64,000 nucleotides of DNA. Origin: Desulfatiglans sp. (GTDB lineage Bacteria; Desulfobacterota; DSM-4660; Desulfatiglandales; HGW-15). The position numbers were made by a program, and so were the translations under genes. Numbering within the stretch: position 1 is the first letter of the stretch; every line of letters starts with the position of its first letter. The stretch covers positions 1 through 64,000 of the forward strand of contig JAAZBV010000153.1 in NCBI GenBank assembly GCA_012513605.1. The letters run 5' to 3'. Positions 8,473 through 16,550 of the stretch are shown here, one piece after another. A model generated the notes under the pieces. It searched no databases. It was not told where the DNA came from and saw only the letters and a list, made by a program, of their open reading frames with translations.

Positions 8473-9123
8473 TTACGATATTGCTTGTAAAAACCCCTTC
8501 AACTCCTTCATATATTCCGCTGAATCATACTCAAGCCCCTTTGCATGGGGGCCGGAAATAACCACCCTTTTCTTTTTGCCCTTAACTGCTGCTAGAAGAT
8601 TTTCAGCATCACAAGGGGGGATCGCTTTGTCTTCACGGCTGTGTATAATCATGACCGGGCAATGAACCCCTGCAAGATACCTTTTTGTATCAAACCGCTC
8701 CCTGGTAAGGATTCTAAGGAGTAGCCACTTTACAGCCCTTGCGGCTACATCTGCTATTGAAGAAAAGCCCCTGCAGCCAAATAATAAAACATTGAAACCT
8801 GTCTCTGCCAGGTGTTTTACCTGCAATAGAAAATCGGACATGTTGCCCTTGTTGCCCGGGAAAAAAAGTATGGTATAATCCTTCCAGTTATCAATGGATT
8901 CACCCTTGATGTACCAACCATAAATAAGGGCATTGTCTTTTATATAAAAAGAGACCTCCTCATATTGAAGCGCATAATCCGAAGGGCTTTTTAAAAGTCT
9001 TCGGGATGGGAATATAACAAAGTATCTGTGCAATAAAAGATAAAAGAGGCATGCCATCAGATAAACCATGCCTGTGATGATGAAAAGGGAAAGGAACAAT
9101 GTTGCGACCCTATATGTGATCAT
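8473..9123 (-). CDS. alpha/beta hydrolase with internal deletion of the nucleophile region
   Basis: A 216-residue BEM46-like alpha/beta hydrolase. It has an N-terminal membrane helix (residues ~5-32), then the first half of the fold ending in FFPGNKGN (oxyanion region) and NVLLFGCRGF. At that point intact relatives continue with ~60-70 residues carrying the GxSxG nucleophile elbow. Here the sequence jumps straight to SSIADVAARAVKWLLLRIL and RERFDTKRYL, which normally follow the elbow. The later catalytic Asp (IHSREDKAIP) and His (SGPHAKG) remain. The frame is open throughout, so it reads as an in-frame deletion; the product should be catalytically dead. It starts 5 bases after the ALDH stop and was presumably coupled to it. 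Confidence 0.7.
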   Translation of the reverse strand: MITYRVATLFLSLFIITGMVYLMACLFYLLLHRYFVIFPSRRLLKSPSDYALQYEEVSFYIKDNALIYGWYIKGESIDNWKDYTILFFPGNKGNMSDFLLQVKHLAETGFNVLLFGCRGFSSIADVAARAVKWLLLRILTRERFDTKRYLAGVHCPVMIIHSREDKAIPPCDAENLLAAVKGKKKRVVISGPHAKGLEYDSAEYMKELKGFLQAIS

Positions 9124-9128
9124 ATTTA

Positions 9129-10490
9129 TCAGCCAAAAAGCCTGTATATCTTTTTTATGAATTTTATACTGTTTCCATAGGGCGGGTAATGAAAGCCTGT
9201 CCCACGATAGCCCGAACAGAGTACCGTCTTAAAATGTGAAAAAGCTTCAAAGGATGCCTTTCCATGGTACCGCCCCATGCCGCTTTCTCCAAAACCTCCA
9301 AAGGGCAGATAGTGTGTTGCACCCTGCTTTACTGTCTCATTTATACCCACTGACCCGGATGGAATTGCCTGTATTAGCATATCCTGGTAATCCCTTTTTT
9401 TCGTAAATATATAAAGGGCAAGCGGGTGAGGTTTACTCCTGTGCCTGTAAATAATATCCTCTGTATCCCTAAACCCGATTACAGGCAGGATAGGGCCGAA
9501 TATCTCCTGCTTCATAACCGGGGCATCTTCAGGAACATCCGTGACAATAGTGGGTTCAAAATAGCGCTCATCCGCATCATACCTCCCCCCTGCAACAACA
9601 CTGCAACCGCAATTAAGATAAGAGGCAAGCCTCTCTATATGATGAGCATTTATAATCCTTCCGAAATCAGGGCTTTTTTTGGGGTCTGCCCCGTAAAACC
9701 GGCGAATAACACCCTTTAGTATATCTAAAAATTCTTCCCTGACATCTTCATGGCAGTAGACTGTGTCCGGGGCAATGCATGTCTGGCCTGCATTCATAAA
9801 TTTCCCCCATGCGATACGCTCTGCAGAAACCTTCAAATCCGCATCATCAAAGACAATGCAGGGATTTTTACCACCAAGCTCCAGGGTAACAGGCGTTAGA
9901 TTTTTACCGGCCTTTTGCATTATCATCCGCCCCACCTCAGTGCTGCCTGTAAAAAAGATATGGTCCCATTTCAAATCAATTAACTCCCTTGCCGATTCAT
10001 CATTTCCAGCCACAAAGCGGCAGTGGTCAGGATCAAAAGTCTCCTCTATTATTGTATTCATTACCTTTGAAATATATGGTGTATGGCGCGATGCCTTGAG
10101 CACTGCGCAGTTACCTGATGCAATGGCGCCGATAAGGGGTGTAAAAAGGAGCTGAAAGGGGTAGTTCCAGGGGCCGAGAATAAGGACTACACCCTTTGGA
10201 GAAGGCACAATCCGGCTTCTGGCGGGAAAAAACATGATTGGGGTTTTTACATTGACAGGCTTCATCCATTTGTGAAGGTTTTTCAAGGCATAGCTGATCT
10301 CGCTCAGTACAAAACCCACCTCTGATACATATGCCTCTGAAGCAGGTTTACCAAGATCCATATAAAGGGCATGAAGAATCTCATCTTCTCTTTTTAAAAC
10401 TTCATGGCTTAATGATTCCAGGCATGACCGGCGGAAATCTACAGGCAGAGTCTTTCCTGAACTGTAAAATCTGTATAATGATTCAAACAT
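9129..10490 (-). CDS. aldehyde dehydrogenase (ALDH3/CrtNc-like)
   Basis: A 453-residue NAD(P)-dependent ALDH. GPWNYPFQL (~residue 105), FTGSTEVGR (~180), the general base Glu in TLELGGKNP and the catalytic Cys in AGQTCIAPD are all present. The C-terminal motif PFGGFGESGMG is also complete. The short length without an N-terminal extension and the hydrophobic C-terminal tail fit the ALDH3 class. In C30 carotenoid clusters such an enzyme (CrtNc/AldH) oxidises a carotenoid aldehyde to the acid. Its position between two desaturase genes supports that reading, but a general fatty-aldehyde role cannot be excluded. A GAGG motif lies 9 nt before the ATG. It is divergent from the TPR gene, with 59 bases between. 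Confidence 0.9.
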   Translation of the reverse strand: MFESLYRFYSSGKTLPVDFRRSCLESLSHEVLKREDEILHALYMDLGKPASEAYVSEVGFVLSEISYALKNLHKWMKPVNVKTPIMFFPARSRIVPSPKGVVLILGPWNYPFQLLFTPLIGAIASGNCAVLKASRHTPYISKVMNTIIEETFDPDHCRFVAGNDESARELIDLKWDHIFFTGSTEVGRMIMQKAGKNLTPVTLELGGKNPCIVFDDADLKVSAERIAWGKFMNAGQTCIAPDTVYCHEDVREEFLDILKGVIRRFYGADPKKSPDFGRIINAHHIERLASYLNCGCSVVAGGRYDADERYFEPTIVTDVPEDAPVMKQEIFGPILPVIGFRDTEDIIYRHRSKPHPLALYIFTKKRDYQDMLIQAIPSGSVGINETVKQGATHYLPFGGFGESGMGRYHGKASFEAFSHFKTVLCSGYRGTGFHYPPYGNSIKFIKKIYRLFG

Positions 10491-10549
10491 GAGTGTTTAC
10501 CTCAAGAAAATTGCTATTTATAATTATGCTATTATGACATAATGCGCAA

Positions 10550-11362
10550 ATGGAAAAAATGTCCCGTAAAATGCCAGTACTGTTTATCCCTGTTTTTATT
10601 GCAGCGCTCTTTTTACCTGTGCAAAATGCATTTGCCGGTGATCATGAAAGGCTCCTGATGCAGGGGATCAAGACCTTTAATAATGGCTATAATGAGTGGG
10701 ATAAAAATAAATTCCAATCAAGCCTTGCGATTTTTAACGAGGCCATTAAGTCCGGAAAAGAGGACGGCCTTGCAGAATACTGGGCAGGCACTGTTTATTT
10801 TTTTCTTGCCCAGCAAGATCTTTTTACCGAGAAAAAGCCTACTGACAAAAAACTAGGGATTGAGAATGCAAAAAGGGGCATCGAGATCCTTTCAAAGGCC
10901 ATTGAGCTATCACCTGATTTCAGCGAAAGCTATGCGCTGCGCGGGGTTTTAAGAGGTATTCTTATTAAGATGAAACCCTCTTCAGTTTTTTCACAGGGGC
11001 CAAAAGTGGGCAAGGATCGCGACAGAGCGCTTGCTCTTGATAGACTAAATCCCAGGGTACACTATCTCACAGGCACCAGCCTGTGGAATGCCCCAGAGAT
11101 ACTGGGTGGCCGTGACAAGGCTCTTGAACACCTGCTTGAAGCAGAAAGATTATTTAAGATTGAAGCGCAGAACTCAAAGGACAAGCTTCTTCCAATATGG
11201 GGCAGGAGCACATGTTTAGCATTTATAGGTGATATATTCTTTCACCAGAAAAAACATAACAGGGCGCATGACTATTATAAAAAGGCCCTAGATGTAAATC
11301 CGGTTGATCCTCTGGCCTTAAGGGGTATGAAAATATTGGAATCATCAAATTCAAATAAATGA
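10550..11362 (+). CDS. exported TPR-repeat protein
   Basis: A 270-residue protein with a Sec signal peptide (hydrophobic core to about residue 26, cleavage after AFAGD). Several tetratricopeptide-like helix pairs follow: ALAIFNEAIKSG near 60, GIEILSKAIELSPDFSESYALRG near 115, ALEHLLEAERLF near 190, and the clear ARHDYYKKALDVNP-like pair near 240. TPRs mediate protein contacts; the periplasm is the expected location. It is the first gene of a plus-strand run with the second desaturase (13 bases downstream) and the glycosyltransferase. A link to carotenoid export or assembly is possible only by context. No SD is seen before either candidate ATG. Confidence 0.75.
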   Translation: MEKMSRKMPVLFIPVFIAALFLPVQNAFAGDHERLLMQGIKTFNNGYNEWDKNKFQSSLAIFNEAIKSGKEDGLAEYWAGTVYFFLAQQDLFTEKKPTDKKLGIENAKRGIEILSKAIELSPDFSESYALRGVLRGILIKMKPSSVFSQGPKVGKDRDRALALDRLNPRVHYLTGTSLWNAPEILGGRDKALEHLLEAERLFKIEAQNSKDKLLPIWGRSTCLAFIGDIFFHQKKHNRAHDYYKKALDVNPVDPLALRGMKILESSNSNK

Positions 11363-11375
11363 AAGGTTCAATATT

Positions 11376-12881
11376 ATGGCTTCAAACATCAGTAAAAAGG
11401 TTATTGTAATAGGTGCTGGCCTTGGTGGTCTCTCGGCTGCAATCTCTCTTGCAGAGAAGGGGTATTCGGTTCATCTGTTTGAAAAAAACGACAAAGTGGG
11501 AGGAAAACTCAATGTCCTTAAAAAGGATGGCTTTTCATTTGACCTTGGGCCATCCATACTTACCCTTCCCCATTACTTCAGACGCCTCTGGACAAGGGCG
11601 GGAAGGCGCATGGAGGAGGATGTGACCATTGAAACAGTGACACCGCACTGGAGAAATTTCTTTGAGGATGGCACAATTATTGACCTTCATATGGACCCTG
11701 TTGAGATGAAAAGGGAGCTTGCAAAACTTGGCGGGCCTGAGCTTGATAAAGGATTTTTTGAATATCTGGACTACTCAGCAAAACAGTATGACCTTATAGA
11801 AAAGGGATATTTTGAAAGGGGGCTTGATACAAAACAGGATTTTGTATCCTTTTACAGCCTTAAAAATCTGCTTGTGATAGACTACTGGACAACCATGCAT
11901 AAGCGCAACAAAAGGCGTTTAAAAAACCCCTACCTCATTGACATCATGGATTACTTTATAAAATATGTGGGCTCATCCGCTCTTAATTCCCCTGCATTCA
12001 TGAACCTCATGCCTACCATTCAGTTCAGATATGATCTCTGGTATGTGAAAGGAGGCATGTATAACCTGGCCCTTGGCATGGAGCGCCTTGCAAAAGATCT
12101 CGGTGTCACAATAAACCTTAACTCAGAGGTTGTAGAGGTAACAAAGGATAAAGGCCGTGTTACAGGTATCAGGCTTACAGATGGTACAGTTCATGATGCC
12201 GATATAATTGTTTCCAACATGGAGGTGATACCGGCCTATGAGAAGCTCCTCAAGGAAGATGATGGGTTCCTGGACAAGCTGAAACCATTTGAACCTGCAT
12301 GTTCAGGTCTTGTGCTTCACATAGGCACAAACAGGCCATTCCCTCAGCTTGCTCACCACAACTTCTTTTTTGCAAAGGATCAGGAGAAACATTTCCGCAC
12401 TGTTTTTGATGAAGGGAAAATACCCGAAGACCCTACCCTCTATGTGGTTGCCCCTTCACGAACAGATGCTTCAGTTTGCCCTGAGGGGTGCGACAACATA
12501 AAGATACTTCCCCATATTCCGCATCTGAAAAAAGAGGGGAACCCTTCCAGAGAGAATTATGTCGCGCTTAGGAACAGGATACTTGAAAAGATGGAACGAA
12601 CCGCCCTTCCGGGGTTGAGGGAGAGTATTATCACTGAGGATATGTGGACGCCCGAGGATATACAAAGACGCTATTACTCAAATGGCGGTTCCATATATGG
12701 CGTGGTCTCAGATATAAAAAAGAATTTTGCCATGAAATGCCCAAAAAAAAGTACAAAATACACAAACCTTTATTTTACCGGAGGCTCTGTTAACCCGGGC
12801 GGCGGTATGCCGATGGTGGTCCTCTGCGGCCAGAATGTTGCAGAGATGATAGATGAAGAATTTTCCGATAGAGCTGTATAG
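11376..12881 (+). CDS. CrtN/CrtNb-like carotenoid desaturase/oxygenase family flavoprotein
   Basis: A 501-residue FAD-dependent protein of the phytoene desaturase family. GAGLGGLSAA (residue ~13) and HLFEKNDKVGGK form the Rossmann motif. The C-terminal FAD motif FTGGSVNPGGGMPMVV differs from the THPGSGLP form of the other copy and resembles the CrtNb/CrtP oxygenases that convert a terminal methyl to an aldehyde. An AAAGG motif precedes the ATG. It lies 13 bases after the TPR gene and 2 bases before the glycosyltransferase start, so it is operonic. Together with the ALDH this gives the desaturate, oxidise and carboxylate logic of a C30 pathway. Exact substrate unknown. Confidence 0.87.
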   Translation: MASNISKKVIVIGAGLGGLSAAISLAEKGYSVHLFEKNDKVGGKLNVLKKDGFSFDLGPSILTLPHYFRRLWTRAGRRMEEDVTIETVTPHWRNFFEDGTIIDLHMDPVEMKRELAKLGGPELDKGFFEYLDYSAKQYDLIEKGYFERGLDTKQDFVSFYSLKNLLVIDYWTTMHKRNKRRLKNPYLIDIMDYFIKYVGSSALNSPAFMNLMPTIQFRYDLWYVKGGMYNLALGMERLAKDLGVTINLNSEVVEVTKDKGRVTGIRLTDGTVHDADIIVSNMEVIPAYEKLLKEDDGFLDKLKPFEPACSGLVLHIGTNRPFPQLAHHNFFFAKDQEKHFRTVFDEGKIPEDPTLYVVAPSRTDASVCPEGCDNIKILPHIPHLKKEGNPSRENYVALRNRILEKMERTALPGLRESIITEDMWTPEDIQRRYYSNGGSIYGVVSDIKKNFAMKCPKKSTKYTNLYFTGGSVNPGGGMPMVVLCGQNVAEMIDEEFSDRAV

Positions 12882-12883
12882 CT

Positions 12884-13420
12884 ATGTTATGGTTAGGGGT
12901 ATATCTGGTTATATCGCTGCTTGCAGGTCTTTTCCTGTTTTATGGATTTCCCACACTGGTGACTAAAAAAAAGAGCCCTATCCTTATCCCCAAAATCAGC
13001 ATCATTATTCCTGCAAGAAATAAAGAAAACAACCTTCCTGTGCTCCTTACATCATTAAAGAATCAGACCCTCCTTCCCTTTGAAATTATTGTTGTGAATG
13101 ACAATTCAACTGATGGAACAGCCCGGATAGCGGAGGAAAATGGTGCACATGTTATATATTCAACCCCTCTTCCAGATGGATGGCTTGGAAAACCCTGGGT
13201 ATGTTATCAGGGGGCACAGCAGGCAAAGGGTGATATCTTTATTTTCCTTGATGCCGATACCTTTTTGGAGCCGGATGGACTTGAAAGGATTATAGCCAAT
13301 CATGAGGGCTCAGGTGTAATTTCCATATTTCCTTATCACAGGATTAAAAAACCCTATGAGGCCTTTTCTGTATTCAGCTCAAATAAACCGGTTGAATGGA
13401 AAGGCAGAAGGATTAATTAA
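12884..13420 (+). CDS. CrtQ-like family 2 glycosyltransferase, internally deleted
   Basis: A 178-residue product that keeps an N-terminal membrane helix and the GT2 nucleotide-sugar half: IIIPARNKENNLP, VVNDNSTDGTA and FLDADTFLEPD (DxD). It then follows CrtQ up to FPYHRIKKPYEAFSVF. The final residues, PVEWKGRRIN, match the very C-terminus of CrtQ proteins (VEWKGRQY in the staphylococcal enzyme as recalled). The intervening ~190 residues, including the membrane helices, are absent while the frame stays open. Intact relatives have ~370 residues. The enzyme is probably inactive, which would leave the carotenoid acid unglycosylated. Two bases separate it from the preceding stop. Confidence 0.75.
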   Translation: MLWLGVYLVISLLAGLFLFYGFPTLVTKKKSPILIPKISIIIPARNKENNLPVLLTSLKNQTLLPFEIIVVNDNSTDGTARIAEENGAHVIYSTPLPDGWLGKPWVCYQGAQQAKGDIFIFLDADTFLEPDGLERIIANHEGSGVISIFPYHRIKKPYEAFSVFSSNKPVEWKGRRIN

Positions 13421-13485
13421 AAGAAAAAATATTAAAGCCCTTAAATAAACCACCATTCTATACACAGGTAATAAAGCATTTCCCA

Positions 13486-13515
13486 TTGACACTGTTTATA
13501 GGAGAAAGCTATTGT
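13486..13515 (+). promoter_or_regulatory. sigma-70 promoter candidate for the RACo-like gene
   Basis: TTGACA and TATTGT separated by 18 bases, placing the transcription start about 25 bases before the downstream ATG. The spacing then leaves room for the GGAG motif seen before the start codon. Confidence 0.5.
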
Positions 13516-13547
13516 AGACCCCTAAAATAACTTTTTGGAGTTGGAAA

Positions 13548-15188
13548 ATGGCTGAATATCACGAGATTACTGTGCTACCTGAAGGTAAAAAGATAATGGC
13601 TGAGGCCGGGAAAACCCTTATGGATGCGCTCGCTGAACATGTTGATCTCAGGGCAGACTGCGGTGGCAATGGGGTCTGCGGCAAATGCAGGATTATTGTA
13701 ATTACAAAGGGGCTGCCTGACCTTAACGATGTTGAGCAGGAACATCTTTCATCAGGACTTATTACATCCGGTTACAGGCTGGCTTGCCAGGTAGTGGTTG
13801 ACAGGCCCATGATGGTGCGCCTGCCTGAATCAGGCCAGGATAAAGGGCATGTTGAGGCAAAAAAGGTATTTCCTGGGCCTTACCCTGTAAACCCATACCT
13901 GGAACTTAAAGCAGACAAACGATATCTGGGACTTGCAGTAGACCTTGGAACCACCACTGTTGCCGGGTATCTCTGTGACCTTAAAACAGGTCATATACTT
14001 GCCTCAAGGGCAACCATAAATCCGCAGCGGAGGTACGGGGATGACGTGATAAGCAGGATCAACTTTGCCGGCAAGAGCCCTGCAAACCTGAAAAGACTCC
14101 AGGGCCTTGCACTTGATGCGATATCATACCTTGCTGATACCTGTCTGAAGGAGGTAAATGGCGATCGTGATGATATATATGGTCTTATAGTTGCGGGCAA
14201 CACCACCATGGAACATATACTTGCCGGGCTTGATGTGAGCAGGCTTGGAAGGACGCCTTTTACACCTGCTACCTTTTCTGAGATAAAATTCAAAACAGAG
14301 GAACTGGGGCTCAGGTTCAGGCCGGGCACAAGTTTTACTATACTCCCGATAATAGCAGCGTTTGTGGGCGGCGACACCCTTGCCTGTGTGCTTGCAAACA
14401 AGCCATACAGACGTGATGAGATGACCTTGATTGTCGACCTTGGCACTAATGGCGAAATAGTCCTTGGGAATAAAGAGGGTATGTGGACAACAAGCTGTGC
14501 AACAGGCCCTGCCCTTGAGGGGGCACAGCTTTCATGCGGAATGAGGGCAACTCTGGGCGCCATAAGCGCATGTGACATTGACCCTGCTACATACAAATTC
14601 AGCTACAAAACTATCGGCGAAGATATTGAGCCCCCTCTGGGTTTCTGCGGTTCAGGCATACTTGACCTTATTGCCGCAATGATCAAAAGCGGCATTGTGA
14701 AATCAGGGGGTAATTTTAATAAAAATGCCCCAGGGTATACCATCTCTGATAGGGATGGGGGTATGGCCAGGGTGGTCTTTATACCGGAAGATAACAACCC
14801 GGCCAAGGTGGAGATATTTGTGTCCCAGCATGATATCAGGCAGGTGCAGCTTGCCAAGGCAGCGGTTATAACAGGCATAAGGGAGCTTATGAATAAGGTG
14901 GGCATAAAAAAGATTGACCGTACCATACTGACCGGGGCATTCGGAAACGCATTTAACTGGAGAAGCGCTGTTACTATTGGCATGCTACCTGACCTTGATA
15001 CACTGGGAAAGGTTGTTTCTACTGATAACCTTGCAGGGGAGGGTGCGGTATTGGCCCTGCTGGATAAAAATACCCGCTTTGAGGCTGAAGAGATAAAGAG
15101 TAAAACCCAGTATATGAACCTTGCGGAACAATCGGGGTTTATGCAGAAATTTGTTGAGAATACGGGGTTTGATGAGGCAAAGGAGTAA
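13548..15188 (+). CDS. reductive activator of corrinoid proteins (RACo-like, 2Fe-2S plus DUF4445)
   Basis: A 546-residue protein. The N-terminal ~95 residues are a plant-type ferredoxin domain with CGGNGVCGKC and a later Cys in RLACQ as 2Fe-2S ligands. The rest is an ASKHA-fold ATPase (DUF4445): AVDLGTTTVAG, LIVAGNTTMEH, IVDLGTNGEI and LTGAFGNAF. Such proteins use ATP to drive one-electron reduction of inactive Co(II) corrinoid to Co(I) in methyltransferase systems. The partner corrinoid protein and UroD-family methyltransferases lie ~2-5 kb away on the other strand, separated by decayed genes. It has its own promoter candidate and an SD-like GGAG. Cytoplasmic. Confidence 0.93.
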   Translation: MAEYHEITVLPEGKKIMAEAGKTLMDALAEHVDLRADCGGNGVCGKCRIIVITKGLPDLNDVEQEHLSSGLITSGYRLACQVVVDRPMMVRLPESGQDKGHVEAKKVFPGPYPVNPYLELKADKRYLGLAVDLGTTTVAGYLCDLKTGHILASRATINPQRRYGDDVISRINFAGKSPANLKRLQGLALDAISYLADTCLKEVNGDRDDIYGLIVAGNTTMEHILAGLDVSRLGRTPFTPATFSEIKFKTEELGLRFRPGTSFTILPIIAAFVGGDTLACVLANKPYRRDEMTLIVDLGTNGEIVLGNKEGMWTTSCATGPALEGAQLSCGMRATLGAISACDIDPATYKFSYKTIGEDIEPPLGFCGSGILDLIAAMIKSGIVKSGGNFNKNAPGYTISDRDGGMARVVFIPEDNNPAKVEIFVSQHDIRQVQLAKAAVITGIRELMNKVGIKKIDRTILTGAFGNAFNWRSAVTIGMLPDLDTLGKVVSTDNLAGEGAVLALLDKNTRFEAEEIKSKTQYMNLAEQSGFMQKFVENTGFDEAKE

Positions 15189-15191
15189 GCG

Positions 15192-15240
15192 CAAAGCTCA
15201 AAGTCCAAAGCTGAAAGTTGGAAGATCAAATAGCTGAGAG
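15192..15240. repeat. degenerate 7-base tandem repeat
   Basis: Seven consecutive 7-base units, the first four clearly related (CAAAGCT, CAAAGTC, CAAAGCT, GAAAGTT), then more diverged ones (GGAAGAT, CAAATAG, CTGAGAG). The repeat sits between the RACo stop and the zeta-toxin fragment, at the edge of the decayed region. Confidence 0.5.
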
Positions 15241-15521
15241 TGCGGATGGTGGATTCGAGCCTGAATGAAGCCAGGGTGTATCAGCGGATGACAGAAGGCG
15301 GTCATAGCGTGCCTTCAGAAAAGATATATTCCCGTATCCCAAGGACAATGGAGAACATCAAAACAGCGTTAACACTGGTGGATGAGGCATGGATTTTGGA
15401 TAACTCTTCAGAACAAAATCGATTTAAACAAATAGCTGTGATGAAACCCGGAAGATATGATATTAAAGCCGATCCAATGCCTGATTGGGTCAGAGCTATC
15501 CTGCCGGTTGAGATCAAATAA
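15240..15521 (+). pseudogene. C-terminal fragment of a zeta-toxin/ABC-type ATPase-like protein
   Basis: A 93-residue open frame matching only the C-terminal part of zeta-toxin-like kinases. Recognisable pieces are RVYQRMTEGGHSVPSEKIYSR (RV..GGH.VP pattern) and ALTLVDEAWILDNSS (aD...DNS pattern). The Walker A P-loop and first ~100 residues of the family are missing, and no start signal is visible (first codon GTG without SD). The remaining frame has no stop, so truncation is probably recent. No antitoxin gene is adjacent. It is best read as a remnant; expression is doubtful. Confidence 0.6.
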
Positions 15522-15537
15522 GACTTGCATTACCTTC

Positions 15538-15819
15538 TTAGATATAAGCAGTATAAAAAAATGTTATCCCTGAATTCAAAACTTCCTCAAGATAACTAAG
15601 CAGTTTATCAGCATCGGTTGTGTCAGTAACCATGCCATCTGCACCAAGGCCGAATATGGGCACATCTACACCCGTTTTTCCTAAAACACGCTTTGGTAAT
15701 TTTGAAATAGGAGATGGGTTTGCACTAAACGAATCAAGTGATGACAAGGAGACCGCACCAGCGGCAAAGCTGGCAGCTTTTACAATAAATTCATAACGGG
15801 TATGTTCATTGAGCAGATT
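15538..15819 (-). pseudogene. N-terminal fragment of a Tat-exported aldo/keto reductase
   Basis: The minus-strand frame reads a Tat-like signal remnant (TRYEFIVKAASFAAGAVSL), then KLPKRVLGKTGVDVPIFGLG, the first strand of the aldo/keto reductase barrel. A helix and GITFFYTA follow, where the family has the catalytic Asp region (typically FDTA), and then a stop. Only ~90 of ~300+ residues remain. No ATG precedes the signal part; the frame opens directly after the stop of the neighbouring pseudogene. It appears truncated at both ends. Confidence 0.55.
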
Positions 15820-16378
15820 TTATTCTCTCGGAGTACAAAATAATTTTGTGAAAATGAGTAAATCAGCACCCAATATTGCAAGCTGTTCTGAACCAAAATA
15901 GATTGAAAGGATTCACAATGGTTAATCCTTTATAATAAAGAATAGGAGTTTGAAAGATTCCAAATGCAAATCGAGGTACCCACGCATTAATATCAAGAGA
16001 AATTTCTTCAGATAATACAACTGCAGGTACCTTTATATTTTTTTCAATCTCCACCGCACGCACAAGCGCACCACTTACAACAAAGAAATTGCCATTTTCC
16101 ACTTCTTCCCAGTAATGTCATTAGGTGATGCCGCCTGTAATTAGCCAGTCATGGGTAAATGCAATCATATACAATTCAACAATAGTATGAAGGACGGGTG
16201 GCAATTCAGATCCAACGACAAGAATAGAATCAGAGTATACCGATACCTTTACTGGAGAAGGAAACTACATATTACTGAGTTCATATTTAAGTTCTTTATA
16301 AACGCTAATTGTAATATCAAAATCTTTCAAGACCGCTGAAGAGAAACCTAGTATGTCGCAAAATCCAACGTATTTCAT
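15820..16378 (-). pseudogene. decayed nucleotidyl-cyclase-like domain protein
   Basis: From an ATG at 16378 the minus strand reads MKYVGFCDILGFSSAV, the DIxGFS start of class III nucleotidyl cyclase-like domains. It continues VSVYSDSILVVG, WLITGGIT, FFVVSGALVRAVEIEK and ends in LLIFTKLFCTPRE. The frame is broken by TAG (16265-16267), by adjacent TAA-TGA (16118-16123) and by one frameshift near 15860. The total of 559 bases is consistent with ~186 codons plus one extra base. It resembles the hypothetical cyclase-like family with 'GGI..G.....GPAL..A..LE' rather than a proven cyclase. Non-functional as written. Confidence 0.6.
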
Positions 16379-16500
16379 TGAAACTGATGTGCTATTCATT
16401 TGTATATAAAGTATATATAGTATGTAAGTCTGGTTAAACGAAGTAACCCGATATCATTCCAACCAAGATTTAATAAAATGCGTCATTAAAGGTTTTATTT

Positions 16501-16550
16501 AATCTCTTTGGGTCTAATTCCCCGCAGCTCTGCTACGAGGTATTTCATTG
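16501..16550. repeat. REP-like palindromic intergenic element, degenerate
   Basis: CTTTGGGTCTAATTCCCCGC leads into a hairpin with arms 16520-16528 and 16532-16540 (7 of 9 pairs) and is followed by TATTTCATT. The arrangement resembles a dispersed palindromic element common in some environmental proteobacterial genomes; that comparison is from memory, and only the imperfect hairpin is directly seen. Confidence 0.35.

Noticed and set aside
13991-15229. Long minus-strand reading frames opposite the RACo-like gene
   Set aside because: The plus strand encodes a fully motif-complete activator; the antisense translations show no recognisable domain.
16151-16339. 62-residue plus-strand frame
   Set aside because: It is the antisense of the cyclase-like pseudogene and carries no motifs.
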